This document shows, in pieces, positions 30,623-40,246 of a DNA stretch of 64,000 nucleotides. The position numbers and the translations under genes are program-made. The notes beneath the pieces were generated by a model. That model worked only from the letters and a program-made list of their open reading frames with translations, was not told the DNA's origin and did not search any database. The stretch is from assembly GCF_025962655.1 (NCBI RefSeq), contig NZ_JAGFPE010000002.1, positions 1 through 64,000 of the forward strand, in the 5' to 3' direction. This DNA comes from Candidatus Symbiopectobacterium sp. NZEC151 (GTDB lineage Bacteria; Pseudomonadota; Gammaproteobacteria; Enterobacterales; Enterobacteriaceae). Numbering within the stretch: position 1 is the stretch's first letter; the number at the start of each line of letters is the position of its first letter.

Positions 30623-31051
30623 ATGAGTAGCTGGTTACTTTATGCATTGCTCTCCGCCCTGTGTGCCGCTGCGGTGGCCCTGTTCGGTAAAGTGGGATTG
30701 CAAAATCTTGACGCCAACACGGCGACCGCTGTTCGTGCCGTGGTGATGGCGCTGTTTTTGGTGGGCGTTGTGGTGGTGCAAGGGAAAACCACCCTGATCG
30801 GTGAAGTGCTTGCCAATAAAAAAGCACTGGCATTTATTGTGTTAAGCGGGATTGCAGGAGCGCTTTCCTGGCTGTTTTATTTTTTGGCATTAAAAAATGG
30901 TAATGTAGCTCAGGTTGCCCCCATTGATAAACTCAGCGTTGTGTTTGCTGTTATTTTGGCGGCCGTTCTCCTGGGAGAGAAAATATCGCTATTAGGCGGC
31001 GTGGGTGTGGCCATGATATCCGTTGGTGCGCTACTGGTCGCATTAGGCTAA
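30623..31051 (+). CDS. EamA-family transporter, half-size (142 aa)
   Basis: The protein is hydrophobic, with about five transmembrane segments and a single EamA domain, half the usual ten-helix DMT transporter. It begins MSSWLLYALLSALCAAAVAL and contains SGIAGALSWLFYFLALKNG and APIDKLSVVFAVILAAVLLG. TGAGG lies 7 nt before the ATG, preferred over upstream starts. Single-domain EamA proteins presumably dimerise. The substrate is unknown. It is followed by a hairpin terminator and AT-rich DNA. Confidence 0.88.
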   Translation: MSSWLLYALLSALCAAAVALFGKVGLQNLDANTATAVRAVVMALFLVGVVVVQGKTTLIGEVLANKKALAFIVLSGIAGALSWLFYFLALKNGNVAQVAPIDKLSVVFAVILAAVLLGEKISLLGGVGVAMISVGALLVALG

Positions 31052-31057
31052 GGGTGT

Positions 31058-31076
31058 CCCTCGGCGTTGCCGAGGG
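31058..31076 (+). terminator. Hairpin after the EamA gene
   Basis: CCCTCGGC-GTT-GCCGAGGG forms an 8-bp GC-rich stem 6 nt after the stop codon. The downstream tract is CTTATAAAA, not a full T-run, so it may be a weak or factor-aided terminator. Confidence 0.6.
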
Positions 31077-32180
31077 CTTATAAAAAGAAGAAACAACAGG
31101 CCGTTAGCAACAGGTTCAGGTTATGAAAATCGCATCACATGGCAACCAAGGCTCTTTCTCTTTTCATGCAAGCAGCATATTGAATAAAATATGAATTCAG
31201 AATGCTGTTTATCCCTGCCACTGAAATAGAAATAGAGGTCATACCTATTCCTCAAGCAATTTATTTTTTCTTTATAAACATGAGTCATCATTAAATAAAC
31301 AGAATCACTCTTTCGCTTAGTATTGATTTTTTTCAATGAACGAGCCGCACATGATTTATATTGAAGAAAAACATTTTTTCTGTCCATATCGCTATCCCAT
31401 GAGATAAGAATTAAAAAGTACTCTGAGGTATAACAGGTTAACGCTGTCATATACCCAATTGTTGTTACTCTGACCTGCCTGCAATTGACCTTATTGAGGG
31501 GGGCGGGCTTAAGCGGGATGCCGCAGCACGAACACAGCGCGGTGTACTAAGCATACGCAACTAAAAGCCTGCTCAACACTGAGAGCGTCGGTTTCACCGT
31601 TAGTGGTTACAAGTATACGCAATGATAATATCCAATAAACGATAAACGAAAGGCAAACCAATAAAAAAACGCCCCTGCTATTAGTAGCGATACTCGATAA
31701 AAAAAGATTATCAATCGACTGAGCAAACGATTACCATTGAAAAATCTCAATGAATATCTTTCACCTTTACCTGTTTAGATAAATTAAAAGTACATCACAG
31801 AACAAAAAGGATATAACTCTCACACTCGTTTTCATTTTAAGAAAATGATTACTATTCATATGTTTTGCTACGGATATCGCACGGTTACAATGGGTGTCAT
31901 TTCAAATGATAACAGTTACACAACAACTAAACAAAAAAAATGGACATTAGAGAAAACCATGCTATTAAATATTAATACAAAACGTGAACCACCAAGAGGA
32001 AGATGTATCCGCACACATAAACCCTCATAAAACCAGATAATAAAATAAACACAAGGAAATTTTTACATCAATCATTTATTAACTCACCATCGATGAATGT
32101 ATTCACCCTACATAGGATCCAGGTGCATTTGCCCAGGCAGACATTTTTTCGGGAACAACCTGTTAAATAGGTACTAGACG
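31077..32180. other. AT-rich 1.1-kb accessory interval without a supported gene
   Basis: Base composition is visibly more AT-rich than its surroundings, except for a GC-richer patch at about 31495-31610. A 109-codon frame on the minus strand (31121-31450) is rich in Lys, Tyr and Cys and has no convincing ribosome site or family match. A short plus-strand frame (31845-32030) ends in a 23-residue stretch from 31960 that could be a leader peptide, again unsupported. A Fur-box-like sequence, GAAAATGATTACTATTC, lies near 31839. Likely horizontally acquired or decayed DNA. Confidence 0.5.
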
Positions 32181-32807
32181 ATGGAAAGAACTGTTGTGCT
32201 CCTTCATTTTGATCGCTATTTTACTGTCGGCCTTGAACACCTCATCCATCAATGGTTCCATACCCAAAAACTTGAGGTTAATATTCAACATAGCGCTGAG
32301 CAGCTTGCACACGCGGATATTATTTTCACCACCCCGACGCAGCATGCACCGCGCTGGTGGCGTCAATTTCGCCGCAAACGGCGTGCTACCTTACTTTTCT
32401 TGCTGGTAAAGCAGAAGAACACACTCTGCTGTGGTTACGAAGACGGACAGTTGGCACTAAACGATCCGCCAGAAACGCTGTCAGCGTTATTGAATACTTT
32501 CGTTGCCAGCCCTTCATCGCCTGGGATTCCCTCCCACGTACAGCGATATAATATCGTGCATTGCCTCAGCCCACGCGAACGGGAGGTATTATGGGGCTAC
32601 AAACAGGGACTCAACAACAGTAAAATCAGTGAACTATCCGGAATATCCATCAAAGCCATCAGCGCATACCGTAATCACGCCATGCAAAAGTTGATGCTGA
32701 AAAACCATGCCGACCTCCATGAGTGGTTACATAGCATCGCCGCCGAGAACCTTTCCTGCTATTTCAAGCAGAAAAAACAAAGGACGCACAGGGCGTCCTC
32801 AGTCTGA
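32181..32807 (+). CDS. LuxR/RcsA-type transcriptional regulator
   Basis: The 208-aa protein has a C-terminal LuxR helix-turn-helix (about 130-190): LSPREREVLWGYKQGLNNSK, then ISELSGISIKAISAYRNHAM and QKLMLKNHADLHEWL. The N-terminal half looks like a degenerate receiver without an obvious phospho-Asp. This architecture is that of RcsA, BglJ and YjjQ, which act as partners of RcsB or on their own. The 3' end contains an AGGACGC/GCGTCCT hairpin within the last codons. The gene is flanked by AT-rich DNA and a repeat. Target genes cannot be inferred. Confidence 0.85.
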   Translation: MERTVVLLHFDRYFTVGLEHLIHQWFHTQKLEVNIQHSAEQLAHADIIFTTPTQHAPRWWRQFRRKRRATLLFLLVKQKNTLCCGYEDGQLALNDPPETLSALLNTFVASPSSPGIPSHVQRYNIVHCLSPREREVLWGYKQGLNNSKISELSGISIKAISAYRNHAMQKLMLKNHADLHEWLHSIAAENLSCYFKQKKQRTHRASSV

Positions 32808-32829
32808 TGACTACGTCACTTTCCCCTTT

Positions 32830-32912
32830 GTCATCCTCGGCGAAAGCCGGGGATCTCTGTAAGAATAAACGCGTTTCTTCTGCAAGAGATCCCCGCCTTC
32901 GCGGGAATGACG
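32830..32912. repeat. 84-bp palindromic repeat, copy B
   Basis: This is the second copy of the element at 9994-10077, in the same orientation. It begins TGTCATCCTCGGCGAAAGCC and ends CTTCGCGGGAATGACG. The outer arms pair better here than in copy A (GGGGATCTCT with AGAGATCCCC). It lies between the convergent regulator gene and pgm, again just past a coding 3' end. Confidence 0.85.
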
Positions 32913-32968
32913 GTGGGCGTAGTGCTGTTGGTCAGCGGCCCCCCAGAGAGGGCTCAATCGAGCAACGC

Positions 32969-34612
32969 TTATTTGGCATTCGCCAGCACGGCGCTGACAA
33001 TATCTACCGCTTCTTTCTCAATGCGCGCACGATGCTCCGCGCCCAGGAAACTTTCACAGTAAATCTTGTAGGCTTCTTCCGTGCCCGACGGACGTGCCGC
33101 AAACCAGCCGTTATCCGTCATCACTTTCAATCCGCCAATAGAGGCACCGTTACCCGGCGCAGCCGTCAAACGTGCGGTGATCGGATCGCCCGCCAGCGTA
33201 CTGGCCGCAACCTGTTCGGGTGATAAGCGCGACAGTGCCGCTTTTTGCGCGTGGGTTGCAGAGGCTTGGATACGGTTGTAACTCGGTGCGCCAAAACGGG
33301 CCGCCAGCGCATCATAGTGTTGTTGCGGATTTTTGCCGGTTACCGCGGTGATCTCAGCCGCCAGCAGGCACATGATGATACCGTCTTTGTCCGTTGACCA
33401 TGGCGTACCATCAAAGCGCAGGAAGGATGCTCCCGCACTCTCTTCGCCGCCAAAACCAAAGCTGCCATCGAATAACCCATCAACAAACCATTTGAACCCG
33501 ACCGGTACTTCCACCAGTTTGCGCCCAAGGTCGGCCACCACACGGTCAATCATGGCGCTGGAAACCAGCGTCTTGCCGACAGCAACAGATTGCCCCCACT
33601 GCGGACGATGGCGGAACAGGTAATCGATGGAGACAGCCAGATAGTGATTCGGGTTCATCAGGCCAGCAGGTGTCACAATGCCGTGGCGGTCATAATCCGG
33701 ATCGTTGGCAAAGGCCAGATCAAATTTATCACGCAGCGCCAGTAACCCAGCCATCGCTGACTCTGAGGAGCAGTCCATGCGGATAACGCCGTCATGATCC
33801 AAGGTCATAAAGCGGAAAGTCTGATCGACCGCATCGTTGACCAGCCGCAAATTCAACTGGTAGTGCTCTGCGATGCGCTGCCAGTAGGCAATGCCCGAAC
33901 CGCCCAACGGATCGACACCCAGTGTCAACCCTGCCTTCTGAATGGCGGGAATATCCACGACCTCACGCAATCCCTCGACATAAGGCTGCACCAGATCTTG
34001 CTCATGCACATGACCGCTTTGCCAGGCTTTATCCAACGTCAGGCGTTTCACCGCTTTTAACCCATCGGCTAACAGGGCGTTGGCGCGTTTTTCGATAACG
34101 CTGGTGACATTGGTATCAGCAGGACCGCCATTAGGCGGATTATATTTGATACCGCCATCTTCCGGCGGGTTGTGAGACGGTGTAATCACAATCCCATCGG
34201 CCAGCGCATTGCCTTTGCGGTTATGCACCAGAATGGCATTGGAGATAGCGGGTGTCGGCGTAAAACCATTGTCCTGCTGCACCACCACGTCAACGCCGTT
34301 CGCTGCCAGCACTTCCAGCACCGAAATAAAGGCCGGTTCCGACAGTGCATGGGTGTCTTTACCCACGAAGCATGGACCGGTGATCCCTTGCTTTTTGCGC
34401 TCTTCGGCAATCGCCTGAGCGATGGCCAGAATATGCGCCTCGTTAAAACTGTGGCGCGCCGCGCTGCCGCGGTGGCCAGAGGTCCCGAACTTCACCGCGT
34501 GCGCGGCGTTTTCCACATCGGGAACTAATACATAATACTGTGACGTTAATTGCGCCACATTAATCAAATCACTTTGCCGGGTGGGTTGTCCGGCTCTGGG
34601 GTGATTAGCCAT
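32969..34612 (-). CDS. pgm: Phosphoglucomutase (alpha-D-glucose phosphate-specific)
   Basis: Pgm interconverts glucose 1-phosphate and glucose 6-phosphate. The 547-aa protein (546 in E. coli) has the phosphoserine loop [15 protein letters not shown] (about 144-158), the metal-binding DPDYDRHGI (about 301-309), the sugar-binding [11 protein letters not shown], and [14 protein letters not shown] in the phosphate-binding domain. It lies 39 nt after seqA, as in E. coli. Confidence 0.98.
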   Translation of the reverse strand: MANHPRAGQPTRQSDLINVAQLTSQYYVLVPDVENAAHAVKFGTSGHRGSAARHSFNEAHILAIAQAIAEERKKQGITGPCFVGKDTHALSEPAFISVLEVLAANGVDVVVQQDNGFTPTPAISNAILVHNRKGNALADGIVITPSHNPPEDGGIKYNPPNGGPADTNVTSVIEKRANALLADGLKAVKRLTLDKAWQSGHVHEQDLVQPYVEGLREVVDIPAIQKAGLTLGVDPLGGSGIAYWQRIAEHYQLNLRLVNDAVDQTFRFMTLDHDGVIRMDCSSESAMAGLLALRDKFDLAFANDPDYDRHGIVTPAGLMNPNHYLAVSIDYLFRHRPQWGQSVAVGKTLVSSAMIDRVVADLGRKLVEVPVGFKWFVDGLFDGSFGFGGEESAGASFLRFDGTPWSTDKDGIIMCLLAAEITAVTGKNPQQHYDALAARFGAPSYNRIQASATHAQKAALSRLSPEQVAASTLAGDPITARLTAAPGNGASIGGLKVMTDNGWFAARPSGTEEAYKIYCESFLGAEHRARIEKEAVDIVSAVLANAK

Positions 34613-34651
34613 CGGCGTTCTCCCTGACGCTATTCGTTAAGACGCTATTTG

Positions 34652-35185
34652 CTAAATAGTACCGCACACTTTTTCGATAAGTTCCGTTGGGAACTGCATC
34701 GACTGCATGATTTGTTCAACCATGCTGCGCTTGCGATCCGTATTGGTATTGGTGATGACCCAGTAGGGCGTGCCCTGTATATGTTTGGGTTTGGTATGGA
34801 CGCCATGCTGAAGCAGTGTGTGTTCGTCGCCAGCAAAATACACGCGCGTGCGGCCATGAAGCTGCTCGGTTGCCGCAGAAAAGGCATTCGGTTCGAGGCA
34901 ATATAATGTGGAGAGCACCAGCATAAAGCGATTGATGGCTTTACTTTGCGCGGCATATTCATCGGACAACAGCAGTTCACGCACCGCCCTGACGCCATCA
35001 CGCGGTTTTGTAGCTACGCTCGCTGACGTCTGCGCTTTGGTTGGCGCAGCCTCAGAAGCGGTGACGACCTGTCCTGCCCGGAAATTCAACATGCGACGCA
35101 GAATATCCGAGGCGCTTTCACCAATGTGCTGCGTGTGGCTGGCAATATAACGATACAGCTCTTCGTCGACCTCAATAGTTTTCAT
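34652..35185 (-). CDS. seqA: Negative modulator of replication initiation SeqA
   Basis: SeqA sequesters hemimethylated GATC sites at oriC and organises new DNA. The 177-aa protein (181 in E. coli) has the N-terminal multimerisation domain MKTIEVDEELYRYIASHTQH with ESASDILRRML, a linker (about 35-60), and the DNA-binding domain (about 70-177), which includes GTPYWVITNTNTDRKRSMVE. It is presumably cotranscribed with pgm and is divergent from ybfF. Confidence 0.98.
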   Translation of the reverse strand: MKTIEVDEELYRYIASHTQHIGESASDILRRMLNFRAGQVVTASEAAPTKAQTSASVATKPRDGVRAVRELLLSDEYAAQSKAINRFMLVLSTLYCLEPNAFSAATEQLHGRTRVYFAGDEHTLLQHGVHTKPKHIQGTPYWVITNTNTDRKRSMVEQIMQSMQFPTELIEKVCGTI

Positions 35186-35418
35186 CTTTATCCAGTACTG
35201 TTTTTACTCTAATTAATCGGCAAGAAGTATATAGGCGAATCAATACCACCGAACAGCGGCATAACACAAACAATATCGAAAGTCAGACGATCTCCCATCT
35301 GCTCCCTCGCCCCATTACCTGCAACCTGCAAAAAGCATAGCCTTCATTTCCCACAGGGCAACATCATCGGCAGCGGTCATGATACCCTAAGCGTCTGTGT
35401 CTCTGAATGAACTTCACC

Positions 35419-36192
35419 ATGAAATTGAATTATCGCCTGCAAAATGCGCAACACCCCACGCATACACTGCCTATCGTATTGATTCACGGCCTGTTTGGTA
35501 ATCTGGATAATCTGGGCGTTCTGGCGCGTGACCTGCAAAAGCAGCACGATGTCATTCAGGTCGACTTACGTAACCATGGATTATCACCGCGCACGCCGGA
35601 AATGAACTACTCCGCCATGGCAAGCGATGTGAAAGAACTGCTGGATGCGTTAACTATCGATAAGGTGATTATCATCGGGCACTCCATGGGGGGGAAAACC
35701 GCGATGGCGTTGAGTGCACAGATTCCTGACCGCATCGAGAAAATCGTCGCCATTGATATTGCACCGGTCGATTATCAACTGCGTCGCCACGATGACGTTT
35801 TTGCGGCACTGCGGGCGGTTAGCGCTGCGGGCGTCACCAGTCGCACCGAAGCCGCCGCCATCATGCGTCACCACCTTAAGGAAGAGGGCGTGGTGCAATT
35901 TCTACTGAAATCCTTTCAGCAGGGGGAGTGGCGCTTCAATGTCCAGGTGCTGTGGGAGCAGTATGAGCACATCGTTGGCTGGGAAACCGTACCCGCCTGG
36001 CGCAAACCTATCCTGTTTATTCGCGGTGCCGCATCCTCTTATTTGGACGACCGCTATCGGGAAACGCTGTTGCAGCAGTTTCCCAATGCGAAAGCGCATG
36101 TGATTGCAGGCAGTGGTCACTGGGTTCACGCAGAAAAGCCCGATGCGGTTCTGCGCGCTATCCACCGTTTTCTTGAGGTGTCCCCCGCATAA
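35419..36192 (+). CDS. ybfF: Alpha/beta-hydrolase esterase YbfF
   Basis: YbfF is an esterase active on short-chain acyl esters and acyl-CoA in E. coli. The start at 35419 gives MKLNYRLQNAQ and 257 aa (254 in E. coli). Conserved blocks are LIHGLFGNLDNLGVLARDLQ (oxyanion hole), the nucleophile elbow IIGHSMGGKTAM with Ser near residue 90, VAIDIAPVDYQ, and the C-terminal catalytic His in GSGHWVHAEKPD. It is divergent from seqA. Confidence 0.96.
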   Translation: MKLNYRLQNAQHPTHTLPIVLIHGLFGNLDNLGVLARDLQKQHDVIQVDLRNHGLSPRTPEMNYSAMASDVKELLDALTIDKVIIIGHSMGGKTAMALSAQIPDRIEKIVAIDIAPVDYQLRRHDDVFAALRAVSAAGVTSRTEAAAIMRHHLKEEGVVQFLLKSFQQGEWRFNVQVLWEQYEHIVGWETVPAWRKPILFIRGAASSYLDDRYRETLLQQFPNAKAHVIAGSGHWVHAEKPDAVLRAIHRFLEVSPA

Positions 36193-36366
36193 TCCGTAGC
36201 GATCGGCGGCAGTTACCCATTGTCGCCGCCAGCCTCGCTGGGGTATGATGGCGCCCGCAGTAGAGGGACGGCTGAATCAGCCTTATGCACCGTAACCACA
36301 TCATCAAAATGTCACGCTGAACCGATGCGTGCATTTTGGTCAGACTTCCTTGCAGCAGCACTACCT

Positions 36367-36654
36367 ATGGCAAAAGAACAAACGGACCGTACCACGTTGG
36401 ATCTGTTCGCGGATGAACGTCGGCCTGGTCGTCCCAAAACCAACCCGCTTTCACGCGACGAACAGCTTCGCATTAACAAGCGCAATCAATTGCGTCGTGA
36501 CAAGGTGCGAGGTTTGCGTCGCATCGAATTGAAAATTAATGAAGAAGCCGTGGAAGCACTCAATAGCCTGGCTGAAATGCAGAACATCAGCCGTAGTGAA
36601 CTCATTGAGCGCATGTTGCTGGCGCAACTGGCGGACAAAGACCTTTCATCCTGA
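36367..36654 (+). CDS. ybfE: YbfE family protein (ribbon-helix-helix-like)
   Basis: The 95-aa protein matches E. coli YbfE (97 aa) from MAKEQTDRTTLDLFADERRP onward, which fixes the start at 36367 within a longer open frame. The C-terminal part, LNSLAEMQNISRSELIERML, resembles a ribbon-helix-helix DNA-binding fold. E. coli ybfE is reported as LexA-regulated, but no CTGT-N8-ACAG site is visible in 36193-36366. A hairpin, GGCTGAATCAGCC, lies at about 36269. Confidence 0.93.
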   Translation: MAKEQTDRTTLDLFADERRPGRPKTNPLSRDEQLRINKRNQLRRDKVRGLRRIELKINEEAVEALNSLAEMQNISRSELIERMLLAQLADKDLSS

Positions 36655-36729
36655 TACGTTGATTTCCGGCGTCATCCATGACGCCCTGTCTCCCTCCCTG
36701 GTAACGGCATTGTTCGATAAACCGCTCGG

Positions 36730-38406
36730 TTAAAATTTTTCCCAGTTATCGTTTCCCGGTGGCAACGCCTTTTTGACGGTTGTCGCACTGCCAGCACGCG
36801 CCAGGGCAGCGACTGGCGCCGCAGCAGGAGCGGCCACCGGCACGGAGGACTCAGACAGTTGGAACACGGCCACTGTCCGGTTGAGTACCGCAGCCTGCTC
36901 TTCCAACGACAGCGCGGCCGCAGAAGCCTGCTCCACCAATGCCGCGTTTTGCTGCGTCACGCTGTCCATTTCCGCCACCGCTTGTCCAACCTGCGCGATA
37001 CCTTTGCTTTGCTCACCGGATGCCGAGGCAATTTCCCCCATGATGTCCGTCACATTGGTCACGGCACGAACAATGTCACTCATGGTCACGCCAGCATCTT
37101 CGACCAGCTGAGAGCCAGTGCCCACACAGTGGGCGGATTCGGCGATCAACCCTTCGATCTCTTTTGCCGCCTGCGCACTGCGCTGCGCCAGACTGCGTAC
37201 TTCACCCGCGACCACCGCAAAACCGCGCCCTTGTTCACCGGCCCGCGCCGCTTCAACGGCGGCATTAAGCGCCAGGATGTTGGTCTGGAACGCAATACCG
37301 TTGATCACCGTAGTGATCTCGGCGATGCGTTTTGAACTTCCTGAAATCTCCGCCATGGTTTTCACCACGTTATCGACAATCTCGCCCCCTTTTCTCGCCG
37401 TATTGGACGCTTGCAACGCCAATTGGCTCGCGTGATTGGCGTTTTCCGCATTCTGTTTGACGGTTGCGGTCAACTGCTCCATGCTGGCCGCCGTCTCTTC
37501 CAGTGCGGAAGCCTGATGTTCAGTACGCGATGAAAGGTCATTATTGCCGGAAGCAATCTCGGATGCGCCAAGGTAGATGGCATCGGTGCTGGAACGAATG
37601 GTGCTTACCGTCGTCGCCAGACTGGTTTGCATATTCCGCAGCAGAGGCAGCAACCGCCCCACACAGTTACGACCAAAATCATGAATCGGCTTGCCGAGTT
37701 GCCCGGAAGCGATAGCGCTGAAGTGATCGCGTAGCGTATCGAGTGGCTTCACCAAACAGGCCACCAGATAGCGATCGGTGAAAAACAGTAGCAGCAGCCC
37801 GACAATCAATCCCGTCAGCAAAATATTTTGACCAACGGCAGTGATTTGCTGAAAACGCACGCCCGCTGCGGCAAACTTATCGGAGCCTGCCTTGTTAAAC
37901 GCGTTTACCGAGGCCCCGAATTGACGACTGAGGGCAGGCACCGTTTCCTTGGCATAGCGTTGATATTCATCCAATGCGTTGGCCTGCGCCTTTTGAAACA
38001 TCGGATCAACGCCTTGGGTAATCAGGTTGCCCCAATCGCGGACCACCGCTTCAGCCAGCGCGGCATCCAATCCCGCATGATCGATGCTGCTAAAGGTGGC
38101 CAGATCGGATTTCAGGTTGTTCAATGCCGTCAATGCTGACGCCTGTTCTTTATCCGCCAGGGTGTTTTCACCGTTACGACGCCAATCCACTACCCGTGCC
38201 AAACGGGTTACCATGCGAAAATATTGATCGTTGCCCTGATTGACTAAATTCATGTTATGAACCAGTAAGGTACTGGTCTGTGAGGTCGTGGTCATCTCTT
38301 TGAAGGAGAAAATGGTGTAGACGGAAACACCGCCCCAAAGCACACAGAAAACCCCTAAAACCCATAACATTGCCGTTCTGATGGCGATGTTTCTAAAAAA
38401 TTGCAT
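36730..38406 (-). CDS. Methyl-accepting chemotaxis protein with NWEKF tail
   Basis: This is a 558-aa transmembrane chemoreceptor. TM1 lies at about 10-32, a periplasmic four-helix-bundle-type sensor domain at about 35-190, TM2 at about 192-212, HAMP at about 213-265 and the signalling domain at about 270-520. The hairpin tip, which binds CheA/CheW, shows [20 protein letters not shown] and [20 protein letters not shown]. An Ala/Pro-rich tail ends in NWEKF, resembling the NWETF tether for CheR/CheB in Tar and Tsr. The ligand is unknown. It sits between ybfE and fldA, which are adjacent in E. coli, so it is a lineage-specific insertion. Confidence 0.95.
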   Translation of the reverse strand: MQFFRNIAIRTAMLWVLGVFCVLWGGVSVYTIFSFKEMTTTSQTSTLLVHNMNLVNQGNDQYFRMVTRLARVVDWRRNGENTLADKEQASALTALNNLKSDLATFSSIDHAGLDAALAEAVVRDWGNLITQGVDPMFQKAQANALDEYQRYAKETVPALSRQFGASVNAFNKAGSDKFAAAGVRFQQITAVGQNILLTGLIVGLLLLFFTDRYLVACLVKPLDTLRDHFSAIASGQLGKPIHDFGRNCVGRLLPLLRNMQTSLATTVSTIRSSTDAIYLGASEIASGNNDLSSRTEHQASALEETAASMEQLTATVKQNAENANHASQLALQASNTARKGGEIVDNVVKTMAEISGSSKRIAEITTVINGIAFQTNILALNAAVEAARAGEQGRGFAVVAGEVRSLAQRSAQAAKEIEGLIAESAHCVGTGSQLVEDAGVTMSDIVRAVTNVTDIMGEIASASGEQSKGIAQVGQAVAEMDSVTQQNAALVEQASAAALSLEEQAAVLNRTVAVFQLSESSVPVAAPAAAPVAALARAGSATTVKKALPPGNDNWEKF

Positions 38407-38860
38407 AAGCCAGCTCCAGATATAAAATAACGTACGGTAGGGTTATTATTTTTAAAAAAATCATCAGGTTTGAAACAATCCCTAACGGGAAAAACACGCG
38501 ATGCTTCACGTTTGCAAGCACACAGCGAACCTTCTACTTTCATCGTCAATATTAAAAGAATATTTAGTAGTTTCCCTCCGTGATCTACAGCACGCTGTGA
38601 CTAAAAATTAGTTATTACTCATATTTTTCACAAAGATAGGGAAACGGGTGATAACAATGCCGCCGCTAAAGTAATTAAAAAAACTGGCGGAATTGCGCAA
38701 ATGAGCTATGTGATAAAAACCCTGACTTAATAGCGGTTATTTTCGCTTTGGGTCAGGGAAAAGATACAAGTTTCTCCTACCCCCTGCGTCTGATATTATT
38801 ACTTGATATGTAGGTGATAAACCGCACCATACCATTAAGAATAAAGAGGTTATTTTATCC
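38407..38860. other. Gap between the chemoreceptor gene and fldA
   Basis: These 454 bp contain no supported gene. They hold the divergent promoters of the chemoreceptor (minus) and fldA (plus), neither of which I could place with confidence. The fldA Shine-Dalgarno AGAGG is at about 38845-38849. Confidence 0.5.
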
Positions 38861-39388
38861 ATGGCACTCATAGGCATTTTCTTTGGCAGTGACACCGGCA
38901 ATACCGAAAACATTGCCAAGACAATCCAACAGCAACTGGGCAGTGATGTTGCAGAGGTTCATGACATCGCCAAGAGCAGCAAAGAAGATATCGAAGCGTT
39001 TGATATCCTGCTGCTGGGTATTCCGACCTGGTACTATGGTGAGGCCCAGTGCGATTGGGACGATTTCTTCCCGACATTAGAAGAAATTGATTTCAATGGA
39101 AAAATCGTTGCCCTGTTTGGCTGTGGTGACCAGGAAGATTACGCCGAATACTTTTGTGACGCGATGGGAACGCTGCGCGACATTATTGAACCGCGCGGGG
39201 CAACGATTGTCGGCAATTGGTCAACGGAAGGTTACTATTTCGAAGCCTCTAAAGGGTTGGCAGACGACAACCACTTTATCGGTCTGGCGATTGATGAAGA
39301 CCGTCAACCTGAACTGACCGGTGAACGCGTGAGTGCCTGGGTCAAACAAATCAGCGAAGAGCTCAACCTGAAATCACTGGCCGGTTGA
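38861..39388 (+). CDS. fldA: Flavodoxin 1
   Basis: FldA is a long-chain FMN flavodoxin that donates electrons to biotin synthase, methionine synthase and IspG/IspH. The 175-aa protein (176 in E. coli) has the phosphate loop GSDTGNTENIAK (about 9-20), the aromatic FMN loop IPTWYYGEAQCDWDDF (about 54-69) and GCGDQEDYAEYFCDA (about 95-109). It lies upstream of fur, as in E. coli. Confidence 0.98.
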   Translation: MALIGIFFGSDTGNTENIAKTIQQQLGSDVAEVHDIAKSSKEDIEAFDILLLGIPTWYYGEAQCDWDDFFPTLEEIDFNGKIVALFGCGDQEDYAEYFCDAMGTLRDIIEPRGATIVGNWSTEGYYFEASKGLADDNHFIGLAIDEDRQPELTGERVSAWVKQISEELNLKSLAG

Positions 39389-39406
39389 TCGCCACTGTTT
39401 TACATA

Positions 39407-39435
39407 AAAGCCCTGATAGCAATGTCAGGGCTTTA
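39407..39435 (+). terminator. fldA terminator
   Basis: AAAGCCCTGA and TCAGGGCTTT form a 10-bp stem around an 8-nt loop about 20 nt after the fldA stop, followed by ATTAAT. It is a moderate intrinsic terminator. Confidence 0.75.
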
Positions 39436-39723
39436 TTAATAGATAAAACCGATTAAATTAATAGAAACATTTTTTTAACTTCCTGGTCTAAGCCTGTACA
39501 ATAGTACCCATCGGTTTTGTACGTTTATCAATTTTCTCCATTTTACAACAAGAGATTGCGCGCGAATGCACACTTTCTTTATGGAGACGGTATTGTTAAC
39601 ATCCCATGGTTTTCATTTTTAATGCGCGGTTCTATAATTGAGACGCCATTACAATTTTTGAGCCGACCGATGTCATAGGCTTAATTGCCCCCATCGACGA
39701 GAAAGCAACAGGACTAAACCCGC

Positions 39724-40170
39724 ATGACTGACAATAACACCGCATTAAAGAAGGCCGGCTTGAAAGTCACTCTGCCAAGACTGAAGATTCTGGAAGTGTT
39801 GCAGGATCCGGAGTGTCATCACGTCAGCGCGGAAGATTTGTATAAAAAACTGATAGATATGGGCGAAGAGATCGGTCTTGCGACCGTTTATCGCGTGCTT
39901 AACCAGTTTGATGATGCCGGTATTGTCACCCGTCATAATTTTGAAGGTGGTAAGTCAGTGTTCGAGCTGACACAGCAACACCACCATGACCATCTTATTT
40001 GCCTGGATTGCGGACGCGTTATTGAATTCCGTGATGAATCTATCGAAGCGCGTCAGCGCGAAATCGCAGACAGACACGGTATCAAACTGACTAACCACAG
40101 TTTGTACCTCTATGGCCATTGCGCTACGGGCGACTGCCGCGAAGAAGAAACGCTCCACGACCCAAAATAA
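39724..40170 (+). CDS. fur: Ferric uptake regulator Fur
   Basis: Fur is the Fe2+-dependent global repressor. The 148-aa protein (E. coli 148) has the winged helix LKVTLPRLKILEVLQDPECH with ATVYRVLNQFDDAGIV, and the metal-binding stretch QQHHHDHLICLDCGRVIEF. A second Cys pair is present in HCATGDC. The start at 39724 is supported by family alignment. The upstream 288 bp contains no frame I can identify as the E. coli leader uof. Confidence 0.98.
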   Translation: MTDNNTALKKAGLKVTLPRLKILEVLQDPECHHVSAEDLYKKLIDMGEEIGLATVYRVLNQFDDAGIVTRHNFEGGKSVFELTQQHHHDHLICLDCGRVIEFRDESIEARQREIADRHGIKLTNHSLYLYGHCATGDCREEETLHDPK

Positions 40171-40199
40171 GTCAGGTTTTTTCTGATTGATGCCATAAA

Positions 40200-40226
40200 A
40201 AAACCGCCCAAACAGGCGGTTTTTTC
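40200..40226. terminator. Bidirectional terminator between fur and glnS
   Basis: AAACCGCC-CAAACA-GGCGGTTT is followed by TTT on the plus strand and preceded by an A-run, which is a T-run on the minus strand. It can terminate both convergent genes. Only 76 bp separate the two stop codons, so the E. coli genes chiP and chiQ are not here. Confidence 0.92.
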
Positions 40227-40246
40227 ATTTCAGTCAAACGCTGGCC

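Noticed and set aside
31121-31450. 109-codon frame on the minus strand in the AT-rich interval
   Set aside because: No family resemblance, no good Shine-Dalgarno at either Met, and odd Cys/Tyr/Lys composition. Kept only as a note in the interval description.
31839-31856. Fur-box-like sequence GAAAATGATTACTATTC
   Set aside because: Only a partial match to the 19-bp Fur consensus in very AT-rich DNA, with no supported gene directly downstream.
39436-39723. Search for the fur leader gene uof
   Set aside because: The frame whose stop would overlap the fur start has no start codon after the preceding in-frame stop at 39659-39661. No other coupled small frame was convincing.
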